Assembly (NCBI GenBank): GCA_021324735.1
Contig: JAJPIO010000006.1
Span: forward strand, 265,667 to 329,666
Origin: Bacteroidota bacterium
Lineage (GTDB): Bacteria > Bacteroidota > Ignavibacteria > Palsa-1295
DNA length: 64,000 bases
Direction of reading: 5' to 3'
Shown here in pieces: positions 29,701-38,020 of this stretch (within the stretch, counting starts at the first letter, position 1; each line of letters starts with the position of its first letter). The notes under the pieces are model-generated. The model did not search any database. It was given only the letters and a program-made list of their open reading frames with translations, and was not told where the DNA came from. A program made the translations under genes and the position numbers.

Positions 29701-31169
29701 GCACCGGGGCTGATCTCGAAACGCTTACCGATTAGCTCCGGATGACCGGGGATGCTGCACGTTGCCGGTGTATTACCACCGCCTGCTGAGGGATATGAAT
29801 TAATGGAAACGAGCGCACCGCCATTATGCGACATTCTGATCTTGCTCAGCATCGTTCGCTGTGCGATCACATTGACGTAGCGCCGCTTATGAACCTGCGC
29901 CTTATCGTCCGGCACATACCACATGTACTGTGTACGGCAACGGTCGAGCGGAATAACATTCTGCTGGCTGGGCGCCGTAAACGGCTCGGTCGTGCTATAC
30001 TGTGCGCGATAGTCGTATTGCTCCACAAATATCTTCTGTCCGTTCACTGAACCGAAGTTTACGCCGGCATCGCAATTATCGAAGATCGGGAATTGATAGC
30101 GTGAAAGCGTAGGATTACGAGCGCCGATAGGATCGATAAACGCACTGAGCGTGGTCATCGTCGTATCGTAAGTAAACACTTTGTACTGATCGCCGGCAGA
30201 ACCGTCATCGGGTGGGCCACCGGGGCAATCCATGAACGGCATTGAAACATAGCCGTCACTCGTCCAGTAGTCGACCGGCATCATTTGTTCGACGGCAAGA
30301 TCGCGCTGATCGCCACCAAAGGCGGCGAATGATGTTTCGCCGTTGAATTGTCCTTCGTTACCGGCAAGCACGCCCACCGGCTGGTCCGCTTCCACGATCG
30401 ATCCGGAAAGATCATTATCCGGATCGTCGATCGTCGATTTCACCCAATATACCTGACCGCGATTCAGCTTAACAGTCCACGGATTTGGGTGCCCATTTGC
30501 GCCAGAGCCGAAATTCACACCGATGTGCCCGCCGCGAGTAAGGCCATTTGGCGTGATCTTGACCGTCGTGTTGTCGGTAACCGCTATAATGCAAAAGATC
30601 GAGCTGGATGAATCCGGCGTACATGCAAAGTGATGGCTGTTAGCATGACCAAGACTAGGGTTTGCGGGAGAAGCACAAATAACATAGGTCTTACCGAGAG
30701 CGCCGGTCTGCAACGCTAAATACTGCCCGCCGGAATTCGGACCCGTGGAATAATAGGTTAAACTGATCGGGCGATCTGCATGAACGTGAGCGCACGCATA
30801 GATCGGTTGTTCACCATTGGGTGCGAGCGGATCCCCATTGTTATCGCGAGGATTCATATACCCCTGGTCCAGCGAAATTTGTAATCCGTGTTTTGCGACG
30901 ATGTGCTGCGGCGCCGTCGGAATTTCTTGACCAGCAGGACTGGAATTTGGATCGAAGTAGCTAACCGTTACATTACAATCGTAGTACGAACTGACGAGTG
31001 CGAAGAACCCCTGAAAGGGTTTGACCGCATTACATTTGATACTTGGTACGAGCTCTGCGATGTAAAAATCGCGGCCATCGGAGGGAATTCCTTTTTGGCT
31101 TTGAGCGTGGACGGACTGAAAAGAAAATAGAAAGAGTGAGACCGCGAGCAGCAGTTTAGAGAAGCGCAT
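26751..31169 (-). CDS. Giant secreted protein: IgGFc-binding-like N domain, Ig-like modules, cohesin-like module, T9SS sorting domain
   Basis: 1472 residues from the ATG at 31169 (MRFSKLLLAVSLFLF signal ending VHAQ). The first 500 residues resemble the IgGFc-binding N-terminal domain found in many Bacteroidota surface proteins (GRDFYIAELVPS opening, then PISLTYYSTGPNSGGQYLAL, QVYWVKSTIDDPDNDLSGS, QPVGVLAGNEGQ). The middle has several choice-of-anchor/ASPM-SPD-2-Hydin-like beta modules (EDFDFGPVILGQKKCHGIKV, VDLGTTSPGTPTGTKILTV). A cohesin-like stretch precedes the end (TISFDLTYRQDLFQPV). The tail VHPNPATSSVHVTM to MIIIQK is a type A T9SS sorting domain. Probably a surface adhesin or matrix protein. 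Isolated transcript with its own terminator. Confidence 0.85.
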   Translation of the reverse strand: MRFSKLLLAVSLFLFSFQSVHAQSQKGIPSDGRDFYIAELVPSIKCNAVKPFQGFFALVSSYYDCNVTVSYFDPNSSPAGQEIPTAPQHIVAKHGLQISLDQGYMNPRDNNGDPLAPNGEQPIYACAHVHADRPISLTYYSTGPNSGGQYLALQTGALGKTYVICASPANPSLGHANSHHFACTPDSSSSIFCIIAVTDNTTVKITPNGLTRGGHIGVNFGSGANGHPNPWTVKLNRGQVYWVKSTIDDPDNDLSGSIVEADQPVGVLAGNEGQFNGETSFAAFGGDQRDLAVEQMMPVDYWTSDGYVSMPFMDCPGGPPDDGSAGDQYKVFTYDTTMTTLSAFIDPIGARNPTLSRYQFPIFDNCDAGVNFGSVNGQKIFVEQYDYRAQYSTTEPFTAPSQQNVIPLDRCRTQYMWYVPDDKAQVHKRRYVNVIAQRTMLSKIRMSHNGGALVSINSYPSAGGGNTPATCSIPGHPELIGKRFEISPGAWYATCDSAFALYQYGDLGLDPDFDLGDNDDDDYYFSYASECGISMGIDGAFSPKMSADTTCNGWFVHVVDTNVLDKGLSQIELLKDPEGVLKRKPGTDSGYVSTNVDFLPKNFTLVPGVDTATVQIVVDDPLKDADAYVWAVNVAGNDTLIYLHYQAPKLKFYSTQPNYPDSAVFYNSSLGFDTCTQFVIKNSGKTGEKTFTVTGYTFANGSQGFRVTDTSHSLPYILKPGDSVVFSVCFNASQAVHLFLDTFIVNTNCPKAIAALFGTTGVGEIETEDFDFGPVILGQKKCHGIKVWNTGKAAFKLTKQWLLDNNINFDFIDTSLLPITIDTGILNARTFTFCYTPTQDTAKDTTIQHWASDLPEPFTHLKKDFSNLYGYGIKPDLSWNKIEVDSSTICDSSRTFRLYLRNHGTASILMDSVAIKGPDAAEFKIAATQGGVTTATFNPEDSIWVDVLFTPNLSKPLATRWNDRFPDTLIAYDDHKIDPIVVFNINVNHPEVTLSSGSVDLGTTSPGTPTGTKILTVTNTGKGTPLIIDSLSIDAPFSIVQPGSLKLWDTIQPGKTDTIILQGLPPTANNYTGNIYVGGMTSCASGMSSVTMSASNMNIQAVGHDFGSMYLCTNGTYDVYAYAANSSVPAGVVSVKIVDNPAFPGQSKDFTFSDGTQVQTPTGVTLQGNQQAKFSVVYTPSAKRSESAWIIYTFDTVSNPNVGHWSDTLPLTGTGLQEFTTISVANPAGGRYIAQTGSTFDVPIQLVQASPFGPNADVHTISFDLTYRQDLFQPVAGNVVAQPGYQVISANVTSDVGGWETMHIVLAASGNPDFTGAADVAHVKMQLMVTRDTTSTFTVSNVTFQNTAGNTLCYVLHDTIPALFTPQDLCGNSILRGYVATGAPAFGIRSVHPNPATSSVHVTMDIRENNLPMTIELYNAVGQVSRNFVTNMPMPSGHRGVDLDVSGLPSGSYSLRITSPEHIDTKMIIIQK

Positions 31170-31303
31170 AATGAACAAAGGATAGTATTACCGGGTCTTT
31201 ATGGATGCGGAACGACAACCAAATTGAAAAGACCCGGAATTGAACCAACCCTCTCTGAGAAAGATTTAACGATTTCCTAAGATTCTTCAAATTTCTTTTC
31301 TTT

Positions 31304-33466
31304 GTGAAGTCACCTGATAATTTTTCAACGTTCCTGTTAGGTCTTCTGCTTATTCTTCCCTGTGTAGCAGATGCTCAGGTCCATTGGATCCCTACGAACG
31401 GCCCTCCTGGAGGAGCGATCTCGACGGTCTGCATCGATTCGAACAGCCGCCTTTTTATCGGCACAGAAGCAGGTGGCGTTTTCGAGAGCTCGAACGAAGG
31501 TAATAAATGGTTTGCGCGCAATGCAGGATTGCATACGTTCCACATGCATGAATTGGAAGCGAATCCTCGAGGCTATATTTTTGCCGTCACATACGATAAC
31601 GGAGTATCGAGGTGGTTTCGAGACGATCAGCCGCACTGGACATTTCTTGATACCACAATAAATTTTGGTGCGATCTATTCGCTCTCCTGCGCGCCGAGCG
31701 GTTCCGTCTTTCTCGGGACTGCAACCTATGGCATTCTTCGCTCGACCGATAATGGCAATACGTGGGACCATCCCGATACCGGCATCGATCCGAAAGATAA
31801 GCAGATCACACTCGTTATCGCATCGAACGGAGGGCTCATTGCATTAGGAAGTCATCTCGATAGTTCACGCCACAGCGTCTATCATGTCTATAACTCCCCA
31901 GACGATGGCGGTCATTGGTCGATCCTGGCTCCGGTACCCTCCTCCGCTCAACCAACAGCATTTCTGGCGCTCGACACTAACACTATTTTTGTCGGTGATG
32001 CCGATGGAAAACTCTTTCGGACAACTAACAAGGGTGTTACTTGGCAGCTTGTGTATCAGGATACCGGCAAGTTTGGCATTTATAATGTCGTAGAAAGTCC
32101 GCAAGATCATCATCTGTTCTTACGTAATAATTACGGCGATCTTTATCGCTCGCTCGATACCGGACTTTCGTGGCAGCTTCGAAGCGTCGATACGATCGGC
32201 GGAAGCATTTACGCTACTGCGATCGGTAACAATGGTACGATGATCGTCGGTACCGACTTCGAAGGAGTCGTTCGATCGACTGATGAAGGGCAACACTTCG
32301 AAGCGGTAAATAATGAGCTTGCCGCCACGCTTGTTTATAATCTTGCGGTCGACAAACGTGGGATGCTCTATGCTGTTGTGGAAGATCTTGTATGGCGCAC
32401 GCCCGATCGCGGACAAACCTGGACTCGCCTTAATATCGAAACGGGTGAAGTACTTTCTGTACCAGCGTTATCGGTCGATTCGAGTAACGGTCTTTATCTT
32501 GGCATTCTCGATGGCGTTTGGGTATCACACGATTCCGGCATTACCTGGTCACACACGTTAAGCTCCCCCGTTCCAAAAGTTGACAATCAATGCTACCAGA
32601 TAGAAACTTCAACGGCGGGCACGGTCTTCGCCGCGACGCAATACGGATTATTCCAATCAACCGATCACGGCCAAAGCTGGCAGCCCGATACGTTCGGCCT
32701 TCCTAAAACGAAGGCCGAGGCAGTTATTGTTGGTGGAGATGGAAGCGTCTACGCCGAAGATGGCAGCGAACAACTCTATCGTTCGAGCAACGATGGTTTT
32801 TCCTGGTCGAAGATCGGCAGCTCGGCCGGTATAACCGCTGAAACGTCAAGCGGAATATTCTTCGAGCTCACACGACTTTTATCGCGATCGCAGGATAGCG
32901 GCCAGCATTGGCAATCATTATCAGTGCCGGATGCGAACACTTCGCGAACGCTCTTTAGCGTGTATCTCGATTCGCACGGTTATCTCTATGCGTCGACCGA
33001 CTCCGGTATCTACCGGTCGAACGATAACGGCGACACATGGTCATCCATCAGTAACGGCTTCCAGGATCCCACCGCATCTCGGCTTAGCTCGGCAACTCGA
33101 GTTTGCGAAGACCGCCGTAATGGAATTTTCTATGCCGCTTCGCGCGGGCAAGGAGTTTTTCTGGGTTTACGAGATGCATCCGTATTAAGAAATAATGAGC
33201 AAGCAACTCGTCCCGCATTAAGCAATGCTCCCAATCCTTTTGCAACGCAAACAAACATCTCCTTCACATTGCCCGAACCAGGCGTGGTCGCTCTGGAGCT
33301 TCGAAACACAATGGGTGAGATCGTGTGGTCGCAACCGCTAAATTATCTGGAAGCAGGCACACACACCGTTTCTATTGAACCGGTCGGTTTAGCATCCGGT
33401 AATTACATCTGCATTGTACGAGGTGGTAATAGTACTTTCTCGAAATGGATAACACTGGTCCACTAA
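31304..33466 (+). CDS. Secreted BNR/YCF48-type beta-propeller protein with T9SS sorting domain
   Basis: 720 residues, GTG start followed by a signal peptide (KSPDNFSTFLLGLLLILPC, ending ADAQ). Many BNR-type repeats are visible: STDNGNTW, STDEGQHF, STDHGQSWQ, SNDNGDTWS, SHDSGITWS, each followed by a hydrophobic strand, consistent with one or two propellers. The C-terminus NAPNPFATQTNISFTLPEP to WITLVH is a type A T9SS domain. Proteins of this type bind glycans or act as surface scaffolds; no active-site residues are evident. Divergent from the 26751-31169 gene across 134 bases. Confidence 0.86.
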   Translation: MKSPDNFSTFLLGLLLILPCVADAQVHWIPTNGPPGGAISTVCIDSNSRLFIGTEAGGVFESSNEGNKWFARNAGLHTFHMHELEANPRGYIFAVTYDNGVSRWFRDDQPHWTFLDTTINFGAIYSLSCAPSGSVFLGTATYGILRSTDNGNTWDHPDTGIDPKDKQITLVIASNGGLIALGSHLDSSRHSVYHVYNSPDDGGHWSILAPVPSSAQPTAFLALDTNTIFVGDADGKLFRTTNKGVTWQLVYQDTGKFGIYNVVESPQDHHLFLRNNYGDLYRSLDTGLSWQLRSVDTIGGSIYATAIGNNGTMIVGTDFEGVVRSTDEGQHFEAVNNELAATLVYNLAVDKRGMLYAVVEDLVWRTPDRGQTWTRLNIETGEVLSVPALSVDSSNGLYLGILDGVWVSHDSGITWSHTLSSPVPKVDNQCYQIETSTAGTVFAATQYGLFQSTDHGQSWQPDTFGLPKTKAEAVIVGGDGSVYAEDGSEQLYRSSNDGFSWSKIGSSAGITAETSSGIFFELTRLLSRSQDSGQHWQSLSVPDANTSRTLFSVYLDSHGYLYASTDSGIYRSNDNGDTWSSISNGFQDPTASRLSSATRVCEDRRNGIFYAASRGQGVFLGLRDASVLRNNEQATRPALSNAPNPFATQTNISFTLPEPGVVALELRNTMGEIVWSQPLNYLEAGTHTVSIEPVGLASGNYICIVRGGNSTFSKWITLVH

Positions 33467-33478
33467 TCATTGCACTAT

Positions 33479-34012
33479 ATGTGGTTTGATTCTACTGTCG
33501 CTATCGTTGTTCGAAGTGCTGTCGTCTACATCGTGATCCTGATCGGATTTCGACTTGCCGGCAAGCGGCATATTTCTCAACTTTCGCTTGTCGACTTTGC
33601 TCTAATTCTTCTGGTGTCAAATGCAGTACAGAATGCAATGGTCGGCAACGATACTTCGCTTATTGGAGGCATTATTGCAGCAGCGACGCTGATCCTGTTA
33701 AATGTTATCCTCACCAAGGTCCTGTTTCGAAGCGAGCGCGCAGCACGTTTTATTGCCGGAGAACCACGACTCTTAGTTCGTAATGGCCGGTATGTCGAAT
33801 CGAACATGGAGCACGAAGCCATTCGTCCCGAAGAACTGGAAGAACAAATCCGCGAGCATGGCTTTGAGGATATTACAAAGGTCCGTACAGCGATCCTCGA
33901 AATGGACGGCTCCATCTCGGTTATTCCCTATGACACCGAAGGTAAGCATGTGGAGCATCACATGCCCTTTGTTCGTCGCCGTCATCGTGCCCGGCGTGGT
34001 TATCAACCATAA
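33479..34012 (+). CDS. DUF421 (YetF-like) membrane protein
   Basis: 177 residues from the ATG at 33479; a TTG three codons earlier is possible. N-terminal membrane helices (VRSAVVYIVILIGFRLAGKR, DFALILLVSNAVQNAM, then IIAAATLILLNVILTKVLF) are followed by a cytosolic alpha/beta domain (EPRLLVRNGRYVESNM, EEQIREHGFEDITKVRTAILE, GSISVIPY). This matches DUF421 proteins (YetF/YcaP), conserved inner-membrane proteins of unsettled function. Short basic tail RRRHRARRGYQP. Begins 12 bases after the propeller gene, though the functions look unrelated. Confidence 0.88.
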   Translation: MWFDSTVAIVVRSAVVYIVILIGFRLAGKRHISQLSLVDFALILLVSNAVQNAMVGNDTSLIGGIIAAATLILLNVILTKVLFRSERAARFIAGEPRLLVRNGRYVESNMEHEAIRPEELEEQIREHGFEDITKVRTAILEMDGSISVIPYDTEGKHVEHHMPFVRRRHRARRGYQP

Positions 34013-34022
34013 GGCATTGTGT

Positions 34023-34096
34023 ATGATGAATTATGAAGGGTGAAAGTTGTTTAGCGCTCTTCGTTCATTCCGTATCCATCATTCATAATTTATCAT
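34023..34096. repeat. Imperfect inverted repeat between DUF421 and ABC-F genes
   Basis: Left arm ATGATGAATTATGAA (34023-34037) and right arm TTCATAATTTATCAT (34082-34096) pair at 14 of 15 positions, with a 44-nt centre. It ends 6 bases before the ABC-F start. No T tract follows, so it is not a classic terminator. Confidence 0.6.
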
Positions 34097-34102
34097 CATC
34101 CG

Positions 34103-36133
34103 TTGATCGCGTTAGAACATCTTAGTATGCAATTCGGAGGAGATTATCTCTTCCGAGATGTCACGTTTACCGTCCGCCCCGGTGACCGTGTTGGGCTTGT
34201 AGGTCCCAATGGTGCGGGCAAAACCACGTTGCTAAGAATTATTGCCGGTGTGTACGAGCCGGAGTCGGGCGTCGTCAATGTTCCAACCGGTTATCGGATC
34301 GGGTATCTACCGCAAGAACCCACACTCGATCGCGATGCTCAGGCCCGTCCGTTGCTGGAAGAAGCCATGCGCGCGAGAACCGATCTTCTCGAGATCGAGG
34401 AAGCGATGAAAAGGGCGCAGACTGCAATGGAAGATCCGTCCCAGGATCATTCGAGCTCGGAATATTTCAAACTCGTCGAGCACTTTGGCGAACTTCATCA
34501 CCGCTTCGAAGATCTTCGTGGATTTGAACTCGAGAGCGATGCCAAACGGATACTCGCCGGCCTCGGATTCAAAGAGACTGACCACATCAAGCCCGTCGCT
34601 TTTTTTTCTGGCGGCTGGCAAATGCGCCTTTTGCTCGCGAAACTTCTCATTGCTCGGCACGATGCATTGCTGCTCGACGAACCGACGAACCACCTCGACC
34701 TGGAAAGCCTGATATGGCTCGAAGGATTTTTGAAATCCTACGAGGGTACGCTTGTCATGGTCTCACACGATCGGTCCTTTCTCAATCTCGTCACAAACCG
34801 TACGGCCGAGATCGAGAACGCAAGAGTGGAGGTCTATTCCGGTAATTACGAATACTACGAGCGGACCAAAGCGGAGCGCGAAGCACAACTGGCATCGCAG
34901 GCCGCAAACCTGGAAGCCCGGCGAAAAGAGCTCGAGCGATTTGTCGAACGATTCCGGTATAAAGCCACGAAAGCGCGGCAGGCTCAGTCGCGCTTAAAAA
35001 TGCTCGAACGCATGGAGCGTATCGATCTTGCAAGCCATGGTAAAGCCGTTCACTTTAGCTTCCCGCAGGCACAACCATCGGGACGAATGGTCTTTGAAGT
35101 AGAACGTGGAGCGAAATCGTATGATGGCAAACACAACGTGTTCGCAAACGTCGATCTCCGCATCGAGCGCGGTGACCGTGTGGCCTTCCTTGGCAAGAAC
35201 GGTGAAGGCAAAACCACGATGGGCAAGATCATTGCAGGGCAAGAGCAACTTACCGGCGGTACGTTTACCATCGGTCACAATGTAACGATCGGTTACTACG
35301 CACAGCATCAGGCCGAAGCGCTGAACCCCAAGTACACCGTTCTCGAAACGCTCGAGTCTGTTTCACGCGCTCAACTCTTTCACGAGCAGGAGAGCGGTAA
35401 AAGCACCGGATCGCCAAAAAGTCAGGCACAATTACGCACCTTGCTCGGGGCGTTCCTCTTTCAGGGGGATGACGTATTTAAACCGGTACGAGTCCTTTCC
35501 GGCGGAGAAAAATCGCGGCTTGCACTCGCAAAGATGCTCCTCGAACCGGTCAACACACTGTTACTCGACGAACCCACGAACCACCTCGATATGCAATCAA
35601 AGGAAGTGGTCAAGGAGGCTCTGCTTCAATTCGATGGTACGATCATCGTGATCTCGCACGATCGCGATTTCCTCGAAGATCTTACCGATCGGCTTATTAC
35701 ATTCCAGGATGGCCAGGTAAAAGAGTACATGAGGCCGCTGGAAGAGTATCTTGTCGAGTTACGAGAACGAGAGCTTGCGAGTATTCGCCAGAAAAAGGGG
35801 CGCTCGCCGATCACTCAACCTGTTCCTGCCGAGGTAGTCGCCCCACCGGTTGATGACCGCACGAGAAAACGCGCAGAAGCTGAAGAACGGAATGCACGTT
35901 ATAAGAAAGAAAAGCCGTTTCGTACAAAGATCGCGGAATGGGAGAAAAAAATAGAAGCGCTCGAAAAAGAAAAGACCACTATTGAAGATTCAATGTACGA
36001 GCCCGACTACTATTCGGATCCCGAGCGCGTGAAAAAGGACGCGGATCGATTAGTGGTAATTAAATCGAGCCTGGATGAAGCTATCTTTAAATGGGCGTCC
36101 CTCAACGAAGAGTTGGAAAAAGCAATACAGTAA
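34103..36133 (+). CDS. ABC-F family ATPase (Uup/EttA-type, ribosome-associated)
   Basis: 676 residues with two ATP-binding domains and no membrane segment, typical for ABC-F factors that act at the ribosome E site. First domain: Walker [12 protein letters not shown], signature FSGGWQMRLLLAKLL, Walker B ALLLDEPTNHLDLESL. The interdomain linker is helical and basic (FVERFRYKATKARQAQSRL). Second domain: Walker A GKNGEGKTTMGK, signature LSGGEKSRLALAKML, Walker B LLLDEPTNHLDM. A C-terminal coiled coil (about 590-676) is as in Uup-like members. Start is TTG at 34103; starting at the internal ATG would remove the first beta-strand (IALEHLSMQFGG). Which ABC-F subfamily it belongs to needs a tree. Confidence 0.92.
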   Translation: MIALEHLSMQFGGDYLFRDVTFTVRPGDRVGLVGPNGAGKTTLLRIIAGVYEPESGVVNVPTGYRIGYLPQEPTLDRDAQARPLLEEAMRARTDLLEIEEAMKRAQTAMEDPSQDHSSSEYFKLVEHFGELHHRFEDLRGFELESDAKRILAGLGFKETDHIKPVAFFSGGWQMRLLLAKLLIARHDALLLDEPTNHLDLESLIWLEGFLKSYEGTLVMVSHDRSFLNLVTNRTAEIENARVEVYSGNYEYYERTKAEREAQLASQAANLEARRKELERFVERFRYKATKARQAQSRLKMLERMERIDLASHGKAVHFSFPQAQPSGRMVFEVERGAKSYDGKHNVFANVDLRIERGDRVAFLGKNGEGKTTMGKIIAGQEQLTGGTFTIGHNVTIGYYAQHQAEALNPKYTVLETLESVSRAQLFHEQESGKSTGSPKSQAQLRTLLGAFLFQGDDVFKPVRVLSGGEKSRLALAKMLLEPVNTLLLDEPTNHLDMQSKEVVKEALLQFDGTIIVISHDRDFLEDLTDRLITFQDGQVKEYMRPLEEYLVELRERELASIRQKKGRSPITQPVPAEVVAPPVDDRTRKRAEAEERNARYKKEKPFRTKIAEWEKKIEALEKEKTTIEDSMYEPDYYSDPERVKKDADRLVVIKSSLDEAIFKWASLNEELEKAIQ

Positions 36134-36135
36134 TG

Positions 36136-37098
36136 TTACCGACGGCCAGCGTCTCTCGAATCAGCGCTCCAATAGAGCTTCGAACGCAGTAGGTCAAAAT
36201 ACGAGCGCTCCCGCCTGCGCAAGAGCCGCAATTTTTTATCTGACGTTCGTACCGATATTTCGGCCGGCGTTCCAGCGATAACCTGCTCCTGGCCGTCCGC
36301 GACGACAAGCACTGTGGGCGTTTCCTCTGCGCGAGCACGCACCCGCACGGTAGCGGTGCTATTTACAATAATGGGCCGCACATTGAGTGAATGTGGAGCA
36401 ATCGGAGTGATCTGTAGCACTGGGCTCGTCGGCTCGACAATTGGGCCGCCTGCGCTTACAGAGTAGCCCGTCGAGCCCGTGGGCGTAGAGACGATAATAC
36501 CGTCGGCCCGAATAACGCCAAGTTGAGCACCATTGACGAATACTTCAAGCGTGAGCATTCGCGTTGAGCCATAATTATCGATCACAACCTCGTTCAGGGC
36601 ATCGAGTCTGGCTTCGGGCGTAGTGGCACCGATCCGGGAAGCATCCAAATTATCGGCTCGTATCTCGACCGGTTTCCCACTCTCGCTTTGCACAGTGGCA
36701 TTAAGCATTATCCGCTCTTCCACAATAAGTGCATTGGCGGCCAACTCTTCTACGAGAGCATCAACTTCGACGGGCGGGTGCTCGGATAAAAATCCAAGTT
36801 TACCGGCATTAACGCCAAGAAGCACCGCATGGTGATCCGCTCGGGCGATCGCTCTCGCTGCGAGCAGCATCGTACCATCTCCTCCAACCGAAACAATAAC
36901 ATCGCTCTCCTTCGCAATGCGTTCGAGCGATGAAATCACCTCACAACCACGTGTGGGTATCATTGGCACCAGGGCCTCGGAAAGCAATATTTTCGATCGG
37001 GGAAATTGCTCGCAGAGCTTAGCAACAACATGAGCAAGGGTTGCCTGCACCTGGGCGGGATCGATGTGACCGATAATGCCAATGCGGTCGAGCTTCAT
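36136..37098 (-). CDS. nadK: NAD kinase
   Basis: 320 residues, slightly long because of a basic C-terminal tail. Phosphorylates NAD to NADP. GGDGT motif at 72-76 (SVGGDGTMLLAA), NAGKLGFLSE, and the second conserved region DGIIVSTPTGSTGYSVSAGGP are all present. Third gene of the minus-strand run ymdB-like, folD, nadK, with a 10-base gap after folD. Its stop lies two bases from the convergent ABC-F stop. Confidence 0.95.
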   Translation of the reverse strand: MKLDRIGIIGHIDPAQVQATLAHVVAKLCEQFPRSKILLSEALVPMIPTRGCEVISSLERIAKESDVIVSVGGDGTMLLAARAIARADHHAVLLGVNAGKLGFLSEHPPVEVDALVEELAANALIVEERIMLNATVQSESGKPVEIRADNLDASRIGATTPEARLDALNEVVIDNYGSTRMLTLEVFVNGAQLGVIRADGIIVSTPTGSTGYSVSAGGPIVEPTSPVLQITPIAPHSLNVRPIIVNSTATVRVRARAEETPTVLVVADGQEQVIAGTPAEISVRTSDKKLRLLRRRERSYFDLLRSKLYWSADSRDAGRR

Positions 37099-37108
37099 AA
37101 CGATGTGT

Positions 37109-38020
37109 TTACGCCGGCTCAGCGACGCGAGTTACTTGTCGAATAGCAGCGGTAAGAGTATTTTTTAATAGCATGGCGATCGTCATCGGTCCAACACCGC
37201 CGGGCACTGGCGTGATAGCGCTCGCTTTAAGTTTGACACGATCGAAATCGACATCCCCTACCAAGCGCGAACCGGATTTCTTTGTAGCATCGGCGACGCG
37301 ATTAATGCCAACATCAACTACCACCGCACCCGGCTTCACCATATCAGCTGTAATGGCAAGCGGTACCCCCATGGCCGCAACTAAAATATCGGCTGAACGA
37401 GTGATCTCTCCCAGTTTCTCACCCGCACCGGTATGGGCGATCGTTGCCACCGCGTTGGCTTTTGAATTCTTTTGAGCGAAGAGCAACGCCAATGGTTTGC
37501 CAACTAAATTCGATCGACCGACAATAACCGCATGCTTCCCCGATACAGCAATGCCCGATCTCGCAAGCATTTCAATAACACCAGCCGGTGTGCAGGGCGC
37601 AAAATAATTGCCGAGTCCGATCGATAACCTGCCCGCATTTAGTGGATTGAACCCATCCACATCTTTATCCGGTGAAATAAGTTCGATCACTCGTTCCTCT
37701 CGGATATGCTTGGGGAGCGGAAATTGGACGAGTAATCCATGCGTCAGGGGGTCTTCGTTGATCGAGCGGATAAGATCTATAAGTTCGCTTTCCTCTATAT
37801 TCGCGGGCAATACTTTAGTCTCATGAGAAAAGCCGGCTTCCTCCGACGCAATACCCTTATTGCGAACATACACTTCGCTTGCTGGATTATTCCCGACCAA
37901 GACGAACATTATCCGGGGCCGAACACCGTATCGTTGAAGGAACTCCGCCGCGTCTATGCGAACTTCATCGCGAATCTCGGAGGCGATCCTCTTGCCGTCA
38001 ATGATGAGCGCCTCAGGCAT
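37109..38020 (-). CDS. folD: Bifunctional methylenetetrahydrofolate dehydrogenase/cyclohydrolase
   Basis: 303 residues from the ATG at 38020 (MPEALIIDGKRIA), preceded by GGAGAG; the open frame extends further upstream but through the neighbouring gene. Interconverts 5,10-methylene- and 10-formyl-tetrahydrofolate using NADP. Motifs: VGNNPASEVYVRNKG with the catalytic Lys, LLVQFPLPKHI, DVDGFNPLNAGRL, GRSNLVGKPLALL and PVPGGVGPMTIAMLL. Overlaps the upstream YmdB-like gene by 8 bases and is followed by nadK, which supplies its cofactor. Confidence 0.96.
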   Translation of the reverse strand: MPEALIIDGKRIASEIRDEVRIDAAEFLQRYGVRPRIMFVLVGNNPASEVYVRNKGIASEEAGFSHETKVLPANIEESELIDLIRSINEDPLTHGLLVQFPLPKHIREERVIELISPDKDVDGFNPLNAGRLSIGLGNYFAPCTPAGVIEMLARSGIAVSGKHAVIVGRSNLVGKPLALLFAQKNSKANAVATIAHTGAGEKLGEITRSADILVAAMGVPLAITADMVKPGAVVVDVGINRVADATKKSGSRLVGDVDFDRVKLKASAITPVPGGVGPMTIAMLLKNTLTAAIRQVTRVAEPA

